A stretch of DNA of 64,000 nt from Burkholderiaceae bacterium. GTDB lineage: Bacteria; Pseudomonadota; Gammaproteobacteria; Burkholderiales; Burkholderiaceae_C. A program made the translations under genes and the position numbers. The notes under the pieces were generated by a model. That model was not told where the DNA came from. It did no database searches and saw only the letters and a list, made by a program, of their open reading frames with translations. This document shows positions 50,215 to 63,776 of the stretch, piece by piece; within the stretch, counting starts at the first letter, position 1; every line of letters begins with the position of its first letter. Location of the stretch: positions 1 to 64,000 of the forward strand of contig JAGOPK010000019.1 in NCBI GenBank assembly GCA_017992055.1. The letters run 5' to 3'.

Positions 50215-51861
50215 ATGAGCATCTACGAGCAGCATCTGCACAAGACCCCGGCCAACTACGTGGCGCTGTCGCCGGTGTCCTTCGTCGAGCGCAGCGCCGA
50301 GGTCTTCGGCGACCTGCCGGCGGTGGTGCATGGCCAGCGCCGCTACAACTGGGCGCAGACGCGCGAGCGCAGCGCGCGCCTGGCCGCGGCGCTGCGCGCG
50401 CTGGGCGTGGGCCGGCTGCACACGGTGAGCGTGATGCTGCCCAACACCCCCGAGATGGTGGAGGCGCACTATGCGGTGCCGGCCATCAATGCGGTGCTGA
50501 ACACGCTGAACACGCGGCTGGACGCGCCGCTGCTGGCCTGGCAGCTGAACCACTGCGAGGCCGGCGTGCTGATCTGCGACCGCGAGTTCGCGCCGCTGAT
50601 GGCCCAGGCGCTGCAGATCCTGCGCGAGCAGCATGGCCGCAGCCCCATCGTCATCGACGTCTGCGACAGCGAGTACAGCGGCCCCGGCGAGCGCATCGGC
50701 ACGCACGAGTACGAGGCCCTGCTGGCCGCGCATGCGCCGCTGCCCAGCCTGGAAGGCCCGGGCGACGAATGGGATGCCATCGCCGTCAGCTACACCTCGG
50801 GCACCACCGGCGACCCCAAGGGCGTGGTCACCCACCACCGCGGCGCCTACCTCAATGCCGTGTGCAATGCCGCCACCTGGACCCTGCCGCAGTTTCCGGT
50901 CTACCTGTGGACGCTGCCGATGTTCCATTGCAACGGCTGGTGCTTTCCGTGGACCGTGGCCCTGCAGGGCGGCACCCATGTGTGCCTGCGCCGCGTGGAA
51001 GCCAAGGCCATCCTGGATGCGATGCGCGAGCATGGTGTGGACCACTACTGCGCCGCGCCCATCGTGCACAGCCTGATCTACAACGCGCCGGCCGAGCTGC
51101 GCCAGGGCATCGGCCAGCAGGTGCGGGGCATGGTCGCCGGCGCCGCGCCGCCGGCGGCGATGATCGAGGGCATGGCCAGGATCGGCTTCGACATCACCCA
51201 TGTCTACGGCCTGACCGAGGTCTACGGCCCGGCGGCGGTGGCGGTCAAGCGCCCGTCCTGGGCCGCGCAGGACCTGTCGGAGCAGACCCGACTCAATGGC
51301 CGCCAGGGCGTGCGCTATCCGCTGCAGCAGGGTATGGCCGTGCTGCATGCCGAGACGCTGGAAGAACTGCCGGCCGACGGCCAGAGCCTGGGCGAGATCA
51401 TGTTCCGCGGCAACATCGTCATGAAGGGCTACCTCAAGAATGCAGCGGCCACACAGAAGGCCCTGGCTGGCGGCTGGTTCCACACTGGCGACCTGGCGGT
51501 GATGGAGGCCGACCGCTACGTGAAGATCAAGGACCGCAGCAAGGACGTGATCATCTCGGGTGGCGAGAACATCAGCTCCATCGAGGTCGAGGATGCGCTG
51601 TACCGCCACCCGGCGGTGGCCGCTTGCGCCGTGGTGGCCAAGCCCGATGCCAAATGGGGCGAGACGCCGCTGGCCTTTGTGGAGTTGCGCGGCGGCGCCC
51701 AGGCCACGGCGGCCGAGCTGATCGCGCACTGCAAGGGCCTGCTGGCCGGCTACAAATGCCCGCGCGAGATCCGCTTCGAGGAGATCCCCAAGACCTCCAC
51801 CGGCAAGATCCAGAAGTTCCAGCTGCGCGAGCGCGCACGGTCCTCGTCGGCCATCGAATGA
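50215..51861 (+). CDS. Acyl-CoA synthetase (AMP-forming)
   Basis: 548 aa ANL-superfamily ligase. The AMP-binding P-loop is YTSGTTGDPKG (193-203), the adenine motif is THVYGLTEVYGP, the hinge Asp lies in WFHTGDLAVME and the catalytic Lys531 in KTSTGKIQKF. It activates a carboxylic acid as acyl-AMP and then acyl-CoA. The subfamily resembles medium-chain and methylthiopropionate-type ligases, but the substrate is not certain. The ATG at 50215 fits the family start and has GAGGA upstream. An in-frame ATG at 50137 would add 26 residues. The enoyl-CoA hydratase gene follows after 22 bases. Confidence 0.88.
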   Translation: MSIYEQHLHKTPANYVALSPVSFVERSAEVFGDLPAVVHGQRRYNWAQTRERSARLAAALRALGVGRLHTVSVMLPNTPEMVEAHYAVPAINAVLNTLNTRLDAPLLAWQLNHCEAGVLICDREFAPLMAQALQILREQHGRSPIVIDVCDSEYSGPGERIGTHEYEALLAAHAPLPSLEGPGDEWDAIAVSYTSGTTGDPKGVVTHHRGAYLNAVCNAATWTLPQFPVYLWTLPMFHCNGWCFPWTVALQGGTHVCLRRVEAKAILDAMREHGVDHYCAAPIVHSLIYNAPAELRQGIGQQVRGMVAGAAPPAAMIEGMARIGFDITHVYGLTEVYGPAAVAVKRPSWAAQDLSEQTRLNGRQGVRYPLQQGMAVLHAETLEELPADGQSLGEIMFRGNIVMKGYLKNAAATQKALAGGWFHTGDLAVMEADRYVKIKDRSKDVIISGGENISSIEVEDALYRHPAVAACAVVAKPDAKWGETPLAFVELRGGAQATAAELIAHCKGLLAGYKCPREIRFEEIPKTSTGKIQKFQLRERARSSSAIE

Positions 51862-51883
51862 ACCCCAGCGGAGACCAGAAGCC

Positions 51884-52666
51884 ATGCTGACCACCGACGA
51901 CCCGCTGCTGCTGCGCCACGACGACGGCCGCGGCGTGATCACGCTGACGCTGAACCGGCCGCAGGCCTTCAATGCGCTGTCCGAGGCCATGCTGGAGGCG
52001 CTGCAGACCGAGCTGGACCGCATCGCCGCCGAGCCCGCCGCGCGCGTGCTGGTGATCGCCGCGGCCGGCCGTGCCTTCTGCGCCGGCCATGACCTGAAGG
52101 AGATGCGCGCCGAGCCTTCGCAGGCCTATTACGAGCGCCTGTTTGCCCAGTGCGGCCGCATGATGCTGAGCCTGCAGCGCCTGTCGCTGCCGGTGATCGC
52201 CCAGGTGCAGGGCATCGCCACGGCCGCCGGCTGCCAGCTGGTGGGCATGTGCGATCTGGCGGTGGCGGCCGAGGATGCGCGCTTCGCGGTCAGCGGCGTC
52301 AACCTGGGCCTGTTCTGCGCCACGCCCAGCGTGGCCTTGAGCCGCAACCTGCCGCGCAAGCAGGCCTTCGAGATGCTGGTCACCGGCGCCTTCATCAGCG
52401 CCCGCCAGGCGCTGGAACGTGGCCTGGTCAACCGCGTGGTGCCGGCCGACCGGCTGGCGGCCGAGGTGGCGGCCCTGGTCGACAGCATCGTCGCCAAGCC
52501 GCGTGTGGCCCTGGCCATGGGCAAGGCCTTGTTCTACCGCCAGCTGGAGACCGGCATCGCCGCCGCCTACGACGACGCGGCGCGCACCATGGCCTGCAAC
52601 ATGATGGACGAAAGCGCGCTGGAAGGCGTGCAGGCCTTCATCGACAAGCGCCAACCCAATTGGTGA
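51884..52666 (+). CDS. Enoyl-CoA hydratase/isomerase homologue, ECHDC3-like
   Basis: 260 aa crotonase fold. RAFCAGHDLKEM (63-74) provides the first oxyanion-hole block, and GIATAAGCQLVGMCDLAVAAE (110-130) the second. Canonical hydratases carry catalytic glutamates in GGGCELA and in the PE of the next helix. Here the first is Gln118 and the second is Ser137-Gly138. AAGCQLV, VNLGLFCATPSVALSR and LPRKQAFEMLVTG are features of the ECHDC3 subfamily, whose activity is not established. It is co-transcribed with the acyl-CoA ligase. Its stop codon directly abuts the stop of smpB on the other strand. Confidence 0.85.
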   Translation: MLTTDDPLLLRHDDGRGVITLTLNRPQAFNALSEAMLEALQTELDRIAAEPAARVLVIAAAGRAFCAGHDLKEMRAEPSQAYYERLFAQCGRMMLSLQRLSLPVIAQVQGIATAAGCQLVGMCDLAVAAEDARFAVSGVNLGLFCATPSVALSRNLPRKQAFEMLVTGAFISARQALERGLVNRVVPADRLAAEVAALVDSIVAKPRVALAMGKALFYRQLETGIAAAYDDAARTMACNMMDESALEGVQAFIDKRQPNW

Positions 52667-53149
52667 TCAGTCCTTGTTTGGCCCGCTGATCTTGTGCCGC
52701 ATCAGCCGGCCCTGCTCGCGCTTCCAGTCCTTTTCCTTCTGGTCGTCGCGCTTGTCGTGCTGGGCCTTGCCCTTGGCCAGCGCGATGTCCACCTTCACCA
52801 GCCCGCCCTTGTAGTGCAGGTTCAGCGGCACCATGGTGAAGCCGCGCTGCTCGACCTTGCCGATCAGACGCCGGATCTCGTCCTTCTTCATCAGCAGCTT
52901 CTTGGTGCGGTCGGGCTCGGGCAGCACATGGGTGGAGGCCGAGCGCAGCGCATTGATGCGCAGGCCGATCAGCCACAGCTCGCCGTTCTTGATGACCACA
53001 TAGCCATCGGTCATCTGCACCTGGCCGGCGCGGATGGCCTTGATCTCCCAGCCGTGCAGCACGATGCCGGCCTCGTGCCGCTCGTCGATGTGGTATTCGA
53101 AGCGGGCGCGGCGGTTTTCGGCAATCAGGGCGGGCTGGGCTTGGGACAT
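52667..53149 (-). CDS. smpB: SsrA-binding protein
   Basis: 160 aa OB-fold partner of tmRNA in rescue of stalled ribosomes. [30 protein letters not shown] and the [16 protein letters not shown] block are diagnostic. The C-terminal basic tail ([20 protein letters not shown]) enters the mRNA channel. The ssrA gene itself is not in the window. It is divergent from ratA with a dyad between them. Confidence 0.97.
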   Translation of the reverse strand: MSQAQPALIAENRRARFEYHIDERHEAGIVLHGWEIKAIRAGQVQMTDGYVVIKNGELWLIGLRINALRSASTHVLPEPDRTKKLLMKKDEIRRLIGKVEQRGFTMVPLNLHYKGGLVKVDIALAKGKAQHDKRDDQKEKDWKREQGRLMRHKISGPNKD

Positions 53150-53162
53150 GGCTGGAATGACC

Positions 53163-53197
53163 AGGGGCCGCTCGGTGGTAACCCGGAAGCGGCCCCT
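53163..53197. promoter_or_regulatory. Inverted repeat in the smpB-ratA divergent gap
   Basis: AGGGGCCGCT (53163-53172) and AGCGGCCCCT (53188-53197) are perfect reverse complements around a 15-base centre that itself has CGG and CCG ends. TAGAAT (53197-53202) is a possible -10 box for ratA and touches the second arm. It may be an operator or a hairpin in a leader RNA. Confidence 0.45.
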
Positions 53198-53214
53198 AGA
53201 ATTGCGTGCATTGT

Positions 53215-53658
53215 ATGAAGCACGTCAAGAAGTCGGTCCTGCTGTGGTACTCGCCGCGTGAGATGTACGAGCTGGTGACCGCGGTCGAGAGCTATCCGGC
53301 CTTTCTGCCCTGGTGCGAGCGCGCCGAGGTGCTGGCGCGTGACGAGCAGGGCATGACCGCGCGCCTGCATCTGCAGTTCGCCGGCCTGCACCATGCGTTC
53401 ACCACGCGCAACCAGCAGCAGCTGGACCGCTCGGTCAGCATGCAGCTGGTCGACGGGCCGTTTTCGCTGCTCGACGGCCTGTGGCAGTTCCAGCCGCTGG
53501 GTGACCAGGTGCAGGCCTGCAAGGTCGAGTTCGACCTGCGCTATGCCTTTGCCAACCGGGCCTTCGAGACCGTGCTCAGCCCGGTGTTCGACAAGGTGGC
53601 CAATACCTTCGTCGACAGCTTCGTGCAGCGCGCCGAGCAGGTGTATGGCGAGCGCTGA
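53215..53658 (+). CDS. ratA: RatA/Coq10-family START-domain protein
   Basis: 147 aa. [37 protein letters not shown] is the family signature for the lipid-binding START/Coq10 fold. It was described as a ribosome-association toxin in E. coli; the Coq10-like role in ubiquinone handling is the alternative. ATG 53215 fits better than GTG 53206. It overlaps the rnfH-like gene by 14 bases. Confidence 0.93.
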   Translation: MKHVKKSVLLWYSPREMYELVTAVESYPAFLPWCERAEVLARDEQGMTARLHLQFAGLHHAFTTRNQQQLDRSVSMQLVDGPFSLLDGLWQFQPLGDQVQACKVEFDLRYAFANRAFETVLSPVFDKVANTFVDSFVQRAEQVYGER

Positions 53659-53977
53659 CGCGCTGCCGGCGGCCTTGCTCGACATCGAGCTGGTGTGGGC
53701 TGCCGGTCCGCACCAGGTGCAGCAGCGGGCGCTGCGCCTGCCGGCCGGCAGCACGGCCGGCGCTGCGCTGCGCGCCAGCGGCCTGGCCGCCGAGCTGGGC
53801 GCCGTGCTGCTCGACACGCTGAGCCTGGCGATCTGGGGCCGGGCCTGCGGCCCCGACACCCTGCTGCAGCAGGGCGACCGGCTGGAGCTGCTGCGCCCGC
53901 TGACCGTCGATCCCAAGGAGGCGCGGCGGCTGCGCTACCGCCGCGACGGCGTCAGAAAGCGCAGCAAGCGCGGTTGA
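53645..53977 (+). CDS. rnfH: RnfH/RatB family ubiquitin-like protein
   Basis: 110 aa small beta-grasp protein. The core matches the family: DIELVWAAGPHQVQQRALRLPAGS, then LAIWGRACGPDTLLQQGDRLELLRPL and DPKEARRLRYRRDG. No rnf electron-transport genes are near; the partner here is ratA, as in E. coli (ratB). The start overlaps ratA by 14 bases, so expression is coupled. Confidence 0.9.
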   Translation: MASADALPAALLDIELVWAAGPHQVQQRALRLPAGSTAGAALRASGLAAELGAVLLDTLSLAIWGRACGPDTLLQQGDRLELLRPLTVDPKEARRLRYRRDGVRKRSKRG

Positions 53978-53989
53978 ATTCCTGCCGCC

Positions 53990-54502
53990 TCAGCGGCAGC
54001 TGTCGGCGATGGCGGCGCGGGCGCGCTCCATGTCCTGGGCGCGCATCGCGTCGTCGACCACCACGCGCTCGCCGGCCGGCGTGATGCGGATCATGCGCTG
54101 GCCCGAGCCCAGCGTGGCCAGCTGCTGGCGCGCGCGCTCGCAGTTCTCGGCGCGCAGCGCGGCCTGTCGCTGCTCGTCGGCGCGGGCGCGGGCCGCGGCC
54201 TCCTGCTCGGCCTTGCGCCGGCGCGCGTCCAGTTCGGCATCGGTGCCGGGGCGCGGGGCCGATGCGGAGCCTGTGGCGCTGGCCGCCACCGGCGCGGCGC
54301 CAGCCGCATCGGCGGCGCGCGGGCCGGGCCGCTGCAGGATGTCGCGCTCCGGAATCTCGCGCGGCGGAGGGCGGTCGCTGACATGGACCTGGCCACGCGC
54401 ATCCTTCCACTTGTACTGGGCCATGGCGGCGCCGGGCAGGGCGCCCAGCAGCAGGGCGGCGGCCAGCAGCGGCAAGAGGTGGGTACGGGCGGGGGACACC
54501 AT
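53990..54502 (-). CDS. DUF4124-domain exported protein
   Basis: 170 aa. A signal peptide ends near AMA-QY. The DUF4124 start [18 protein letters not shown] follows directly. A Pro/Ala spacer and a basic/acidic helical coiled coil (about 88-130) follow, then a C-terminal stretch with two cysteines (Cys121 and Cys169). The function is unknown; such proteins are common envelope proteins in proteobacteria. It converges on rnfH and is divergent from guaB. Confidence 0.85.
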   Translation of the reverse strand: MVSPARTHLLPLLAAALLLGALPGAAMAQYKWKDARGQVHVSDRPPPREIPERDILQRPGPRAADAAGAAPVAASATGSASAPRPGTDAELDARRRKAEQEAAARARADEQRQAALRAENCERARQQLATLGSGQRMIRITPAGERVVVDDAMRAQDMERARAAIADSCR

Positions 54503-54564
54503 GGCTGTCGCAGGGGGCGGAAGGTGCCGGCCAGTGTAGCCGGCGGGGTCATGCGGCCGGTCCG

Positions 54565-54570
54565 TATAAA
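54565..54570 (+). promoter_or_regulatory. Possible -10 element of guaB
   Basis: TATAAA (within TATAAAAT) stands out in G/C-rich DNA 29 bases before the guaB start. No good -35 hexamer is seen at the right distance, so this is weak. Confidence 0.35.
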
Positions 54571-54598
54571 ATCCGCTTTTGCGTCTGGAGCGATTCCC

Positions 54599-56071
54599 AT
54601 GCGCCTTCTTGGCAAAGCCCTCACCTTCGACGACGTGTTGCTGGTGCCGGCCTTCTCCCAGGTGTTGCCGCGCGACACCTCCCTGGCGACCCATCTGTCG
54701 CGCAACATCCGCCTGAACCTGCCGCTGGTCTCGGCGGCCATGGACACGGTCACCGAGGCCCGGCTGGCGATCGCCATCGCCCAGGAGGGTGGCATCGGCA
54801 TCGTGCACAAGAACCTCAGCCCCAAGCAGCAGGCGGCCGAGGTGGCGCGGGTCAAGCGCTATGAGTCCGGCGTGCTGCGCGATCCGATCACCATCGCCCC
54901 CGGCGTGCCGGTGCGCGATGTCATCGCGCTGAGCCGCCAGCACGGCATCTCGGGCTTTCCGGTGGTCGACGAGGGCCGCGTGGTCGGCATCGTCACCGGC
55001 CGCGACCTGCGCTTCGAGACCCGGCTGGACGTGCCGGTGCGCGAGATCATGACGCCGCGCGACAAGCTGATCGTGGTCAAGGAAGGCGCCACCATCGACG
55101 ACGGCAAGAAGCTGATGCACCAGCACAAGCTGGAGCGTGTGCTGGTGGTCAACGACGCCTTCGAGCTGCGTGGCCTGATGACGGTGAAGGACATCACCAA
55201 GCAGACCAGCTTCCCGAATGCTGCGCGCGATGCCCAGGGCAAGCTGCGCGTGGGCGCCGCGGTGGGCGTGGGCGAGGGCACCGAGGAGCGGGTGGAACTG
55301 CTGGTGCGTGCCGGCGTCGACGCCCTGGTGGTCGACACCGCCCACGGCCATTCGGCCGGCGTCATCGAGCGGGTGCGCTGGGTCAAGAAGAACTTCCCGC
55401 AGGTCGACGTGATCGGCGGCAACATCGCCACCGGCGCGGCCGCGCTGGCGCTGGCCGAGGCCGGCGCCGACGGCGTCAAGGTCGGCATCGGCCCGGGCTC
55501 GATCTGTACCACGCGCATCGTTGCCGGCGTCGGCGTGCCGCAGATCACCGCCATCGACAACGTGGCCACGGCGCTCAAGGGCACCGGCGTGCCGCTGATC
55601 GCCGACGGCGGCATCCGCTACTCGGGCGACATCGCCAAGGCCGTCGCCGCCGGCGCCAGCACGGTGATGATGGGCGGCATGTTCGCCGGCACCGAGGAGT
55701 CGCCGGGCGAGGTCTTCCTGTTCCAGGGCCGCAGCTACAAGGGCTACCGCGGCATGGGCTCGATCGGCGCGATGAAGGCCGGCTCGGCCGACCGCTACTT
55801 CCAGGAAAACGACGAGACCACCAACCCCAACGCCGACAAGCTGGTGCCCGAGGGCATCGAAGGCCGCGTGCCCTACAAGGGCTCGATGGTCTCGATCATC
55901 TACCAGATGGCCGGCGGCCTGCGCGCGTCCATGGGCTACTGCGGCTGCGCCACGGTGGAGCAGATGCACGAGCGCGCCGAGTTCGTCGAGATCACCTCGG
56001 CGGGCATCCGCGAAAGCCATGTGCACGATGTGCAGATCACCAAGGAAGCGCCGAACTACCGTGCCGAATGA
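54599..56071 (+). CDS. guaB: Inosine-5'-monophosphate dehydrogenase
   Basis: 490 aa TIM barrel with an inserted pair of CBS domains (about 90-205). It oxidises IMP to XMP with NAD. Catalytic Cys303 lies in [11 protein letters not shown], the IMP-phosphate loop is [15 protein letters not shown], and the mobile flap has [15 protein letters not shown] lies upstream of the ATG. It begins a group of guaB, an MFS gene and guaA. Confidence 0.97.
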   Translation: MRLLGKALTFDDVLLVPAFSQVLPRDTSLATHLSRNIRLNLPLVSAAMDTVTEARLAIAIAQEGGIGIVHKNLSPKQQAAEVARVKRYESGVLRDPITIAPGVPVRDVIALSRQHGISGFPVVDEGRVVGIVTGRDLRFETRLDVPVREIMTPRDKLIVVKEGATIDDGKKLMHQHKLERVLVVNDAFELRGLMTVKDITKQTSFPNAARDAQGKLRVGAAVGVGEGTEERVELLVRAGVDALVVDTAHGHSAGVIERVRWVKKNFPQVDVIGGNIATGAAALALAEAGADGVKVGIGPGSICTTRIVAGVGVPQITAIDNVATALKGTGVPLIADGGIRYSGDIAKAVAAGASTVMMGGMFAGTEESPGEVFLFQGRSYKGYRGMGSIGAMKAGSADRYFQENDETTNPNADKLVPEGIEGRVPYKGSMVSIIYQMAGGLRASMGYCGCATVEQMHERAEFVEITSAGIRESHVHDVQITKEAPNYRAE

Positions 56072-56107
56072 GGCCGGTGCCTGCGCAGCCTGACCGGGGA
56101 GTCGGTG

Positions 56108-57364
56108 GTGTCTGAAGTTTCCGCGCCGCGCCGGCCGGCCAGCCGGGCCGCGGCCATGCCCTTCATCATGATCACCGTGCTGATCGACATGATCAGCATC
56201 GGCCTGATCATTCCGGTGCTGCCGCTGGTGGTGGGCAGCTTCACCAGCAGCCCCACCGAGCAGGCCTGGTGGTATGGCGTGGTCACCATCACCTTCGGCG
56301 TGGCCAACTTCTTCGCCTCGCCGGTGCTGGGCGCTCTCAGCGATGCCCATGGCCGGCGGCCGGTGCTGCTGCTGGGCTTCTCGGGCCTGGCGCTGAGCTT
56401 CATCGTCACCGGCCTGGCCACGGCGCTGTGGATGCTGGTGGCGGTGCGCGTGTTCTCGGGCGCCATGCAGGCCAACATCGCGGTGGCCAATGCCTATGTG
56501 GCCGACATCTCCACGCCCGAGGAGCGGGCGCGCCGCTTCGGCATGCTGGGCGCGATGTTTGGCATCGGCTTCATCCTCGGGCCGATGCTGGGCGGCCTGC
56601 TCGGCTCCATCGACATCCACCTGCCGTTTTTTGCCGCCGGCGCGATGGCGGTGATCAACTGGCTGTACGGCTGGTTCGTGCTGCCCGAGTCGCTGCCGGC
56701 CGAGCGCCGCCAGCCTTTTGCCTGGCGGCGCGTGCATCCGTTTGCGGCGCTGTCGTCGCTGCGCCGCCTGCCCGGCGTGGGCCCGCTGATCGTGGTGGTG
56801 GCGCTGGCCTCGCTGGCCCAGTTCACGCTGCACACCAGCTGGGTGCTGTACACGCACTTCCGCTTCGGCTGGGGGCCGGCCGAGGTGGGCTGGTCGCTGT
56901 TTGCTGTGGGCCTGGTCTCGGCCCTGGTGCAGGGCCTGCTGCTCAAGCACATGCTGCAGCGCTTCTCCACCCGCACCCTGGCCACCGTGGGCCTGCTGTC
57001 CTCGGCATTCACCTACCTGGGCTTCGGCCTGGCCAGCCAGGGCTGGATGATGTACGTGGTCATCGTCATCGGTGGCGTGCTGGGCGGCGGCGTGCAGGCG
57101 GCGATCCAGAGCCTGATCAGCAACGCCGCCCAGGCCCATGAGCAGGGGGCCACGGCCGGCTCGGTGGCCTCGATGAACAGCCTGATGGCGGTGCTGGCGC
57201 CGATGCTGGCCACGCCGCTGCTGGGCCTGATCTCGCACCGCCAGCCCAGCGACTGGCTGATGGGCCTGCCCTTCTTCGCCTGCGCCGCGCTGCAGGCAGT
57301 GGGCACGCTGATCGCGATCCAATTCTTCCGCCGCCGCGCCGCCCAGTCGCCGGCGGCCGCCTGA
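56108..57364 (+). CDS. Major facilitator superfamily transporter (TCR/Tet-like)
   Basis: 418 aa with 12 predicted TM helices in two halves. The MFS motif [23 protein letters not shown], lies between TM2 and TM3. [19 protein letters not shown] in TM5 resembles motif C of drug/proton antiporters. It is most like TetA-type exporters, but the substrate is unknown. The start is GTG at 56108 or three bases earlier, with GGGGAG upstream. It lies between guaB (36 bases) and guaA (10 bases), so it is probably co-expressed with GMP synthesis. Confidence 0.88.
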   Translation: MSEVSAPRRPASRAAAMPFIMITVLIDMISIGLIIPVLPLVVGSFTSSPTEQAWWYGVVTITFGVANFFASPVLGALSDAHGRRPVLLLGFSGLALSFIVTGLATALWMLVAVRVFSGAMQANIAVANAYVADISTPEERARRFGMLGAMFGIGFILGPMLGGLLGSIDIHLPFFAAGAMAVINWLYGWFVLPESLPAERRQPFAWRRVHPFAALSSLRRLPGVGPLIVVVALASLAQFTLHTSWVLYTHFRFGWGPAEVGWSLFAVGLVSALVQGLLLKHMLQRFSTRTLATVGLLSSAFTYLGFGLASQGWMMYVVIVIGGVLGGGVQAAIQSLISNAAQAHEQGATAGSVASMNSLMAVLAPMLATPLLGLISHRQPSDWLMGLPFFACAALQAVGTLIAIQFFRRRAAQSPAAA

Positions 57365-57374
57365 GAGCACCACC

Positions 57375-58982
<1,608 letters not shown>

Positions 58983-59050
58983 GCCCCCGGTCTGCCGCGT
59001 CGGGCTGAGGTCGGAGCGGGGTCGGGGCTGTCGCGCAGAGGTGTCGAAGC

Positions 59051-59623
59051 ATGGTCACATCACTCGATGTCTACCTGATGCACTTGCCGCCACCGGCGAT
59101 CACCCAGGCCGCCTCGCAGCTCTTGCCGGCGAGGCCGGACGGGACGACCTGGCCGATGCCGCCCGAGCGCATGCACATGACGGTGCAGAAGCTGGGTCGC
59201 TATCCTCCCGCGAGCGGCGTTCCGCCCTGGCTGCTGCGCCTGACCGACAAGCTCGATGCCGAGTCGTTCGGACTGCCGTTCGACGTGTGGCTGGATGTGC
59301 TGCAGTCGCGCGATCCGCGGGCTTCCGCATCCACCGTCGAACTGACCGGCCTTGGCACCGGCGTGCGCGAGGTGCGCCGCATGTGCCGGCAACTGGCGGA
59401 TGCGATGCAGCGGATCGGCTTTCCGCTGTCGCTGATCCGACGCGAAATGACGCCCCACATCACGCTGGACTATCGGCATGCTCCCGTGCCGAGGCGCCGG
59501 ATCCCGCCGCTGGCCTGGCGTTTCGAGGAGATCTGCCTGGTGGTCAGCCACAACGGCGCTGGCCGCCACGAGCTGCTGGCGCGCTGGCCGCTGGTCAGTG
59601 CCCAGCCGTCCTTGTTTGCCTGA
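59051..59623 (+). CDS. 2H phosphoesterase / 2'-5' RNA ligase-like protein, first copy
   Basis: 190 aa. The two HxTx motifs of the 2H superfamily are His42-Met-Thr-Val and His136-Ile-Thr-Leu. Members hydrolyse or ligate 2'-5' phosphodiesters or cyclic phosphates in RNA or nucleotides; the real substrate here is unknown. The sequence between the motifs differs strongly from the next gene. Codon choice at the 5' end looks less G/C-biased than in neighbours, which may hint at a separate history. It starts 68 bases after guaA and ends 15 bases before the second copy. Confidence 0.8.
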   Translation: MVTSLDVYLMHLPPPAITQAASQLLPARPDGTTWPMPPERMHMTVQKLGRYPPASGVPPWLLRLTDKLDAESFGLPFDVWLDVLQSRDPRASASTVELTGLGTGVREVRRMCRQLADAMQRIGFPLSLIRREMTPHITLDYRHAPVPRRRIPPLAWRFEEICLVVSHNGAGRHELLARWPLVSAQPSLFA

Positions 59624-59638
59624 GCGGGAGCCGCTGAC

Positions 59639-60226
59639 ATGCAACTGTCCCTGGAAGGCCTGGACGCGCCGGCCACACCCACCGACCGGCTGTTCCTGGC
59701 GTTGTTTCCACCGCCCGAGGTGGCGCAGCGCATCGCCGCCGCATGGCAGCTGCAGCGCCAGGCCCTGGGCCTGAAGGGCAGCCTTGTCGATGCCGATCGC
59801 CTGCATGTCACGCTGATGCACCTGGGCGACCACCCGGGCCTGCCGCCGGGGCTGGAGGCCTCGGCCCGGCAGGCCGCTGCCACGCTGGCGGGCCGGCCGG
59901 GCTTCGAGGTCTGCTTCGACCGGCTGGACAATTTCCGCAAGGGCCGCGACGGCCACATCCAGGTGCTGGTCGGCAGCGATGGCGCGGCGGCGCTGCAGGC
60001 CTTTCATCGCGAGCTGAGCAGCGCCCTGCAGCGCGCCGGCCTGGCGCGCTGGATGGACAAGCGCCCCGGCTTCACGCCCCATGTCACGCTGCAATACAGC
60101 CCGCAGGCGGCGCCGGCCCAGGCCGTGGAGCCGATGCGCTGGCGGGTGCAGGGCTTTGTGCTGGTCAACAGCAAGCTGGGCCGCCATCAGCACCAGCATC
60201 TGGCCCACTGGCCGCTGCAGGCCTGA
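59639..60226 (+). CDS. 2H phosphoesterase / 2'-5' RNA ligase (ThpR-like), second copy
   Basis: 195 aa. It begins like ThpR proteins (RLFLALFPPPEVAQRIAAAW) and has two catalytic motifs, His56-Val-Thr-Leu and His148-Val-Thr-Leu. Family enzymes act as RNA 2',3'-cyclic phosphodiesterase or 2'-5' RNA ligase. It follows a divergent 2H gene on the same strand, so the pair probably forms one transcript. It converges on the FAD oxidoreductase gene, which ends 18 bases away. Confidence 0.88.
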   Translation: MQLSLEGLDAPATPTDRLFLALFPPPEVAQRIAAAWQLQRQALGLKGSLVDADRLHVTLMHLGDHPGLPPGLEASARQAAATLAGRPGFEVCFDRLDNFRKGRDGHIQVLVGSDGAAALQAFHRELSSALQRAGLARWMDKRPGFTPHVTLQYSPQAAPAQAVEPMRWRVQGFVLVNSKLGRHQHQHLAHWPLQA

Positions 60227-60244
60227 AGCGCAGGCCGGGCGGCG

Positions 60245-63655
<3,411 letters not shown>

Positions 63656-63671
63656 GCCTGGGGCGCCTGTT

Positions 63672-63677
63672 TACAAT
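63672..63677 (+). promoter_or_regulatory. Possible -10 hexamer before the peptide-binding lipoprotein gene
   Basis: TACAAT lies in the ldcA-SBP gap in an otherwise G/C-rich context. No convincing -35 box is seen at the right spacing. Confidence 0.3.
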
Positions 63678-63685
63678 GCCGCAAA

Positions 63686-63735
63686 GCGCCTCGATGGGGC
63701 CGGGCACAAGCCGGACCTGCCGAGGCGCCGCTGTT
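63686..63735 (+). terminator. Hairpin with short T-run after ldcA
   Basis: GCGCCTCG (63686-63693) pairs with CGAGGCGC (63721-63728). Inside, a second CCGG/CCGG stem surrounds a GCACAAG loop. TGTTTT follows shortly after. It could end ldcA transcription or sit in the leader of the next gene. Confidence 0.45.
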
Positions 63736-63776
63736 TTACGCGGCCTCACCCAGGCCCTGTTCTCAGGAGTGTGCTG

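Noticed and set aside
53150-53214. tmRNA (ssrA) gene next to smpB
   Set aside because: The gap is only 65 bases and contains no tRNA-like ends; ssrA must be elsewhere.
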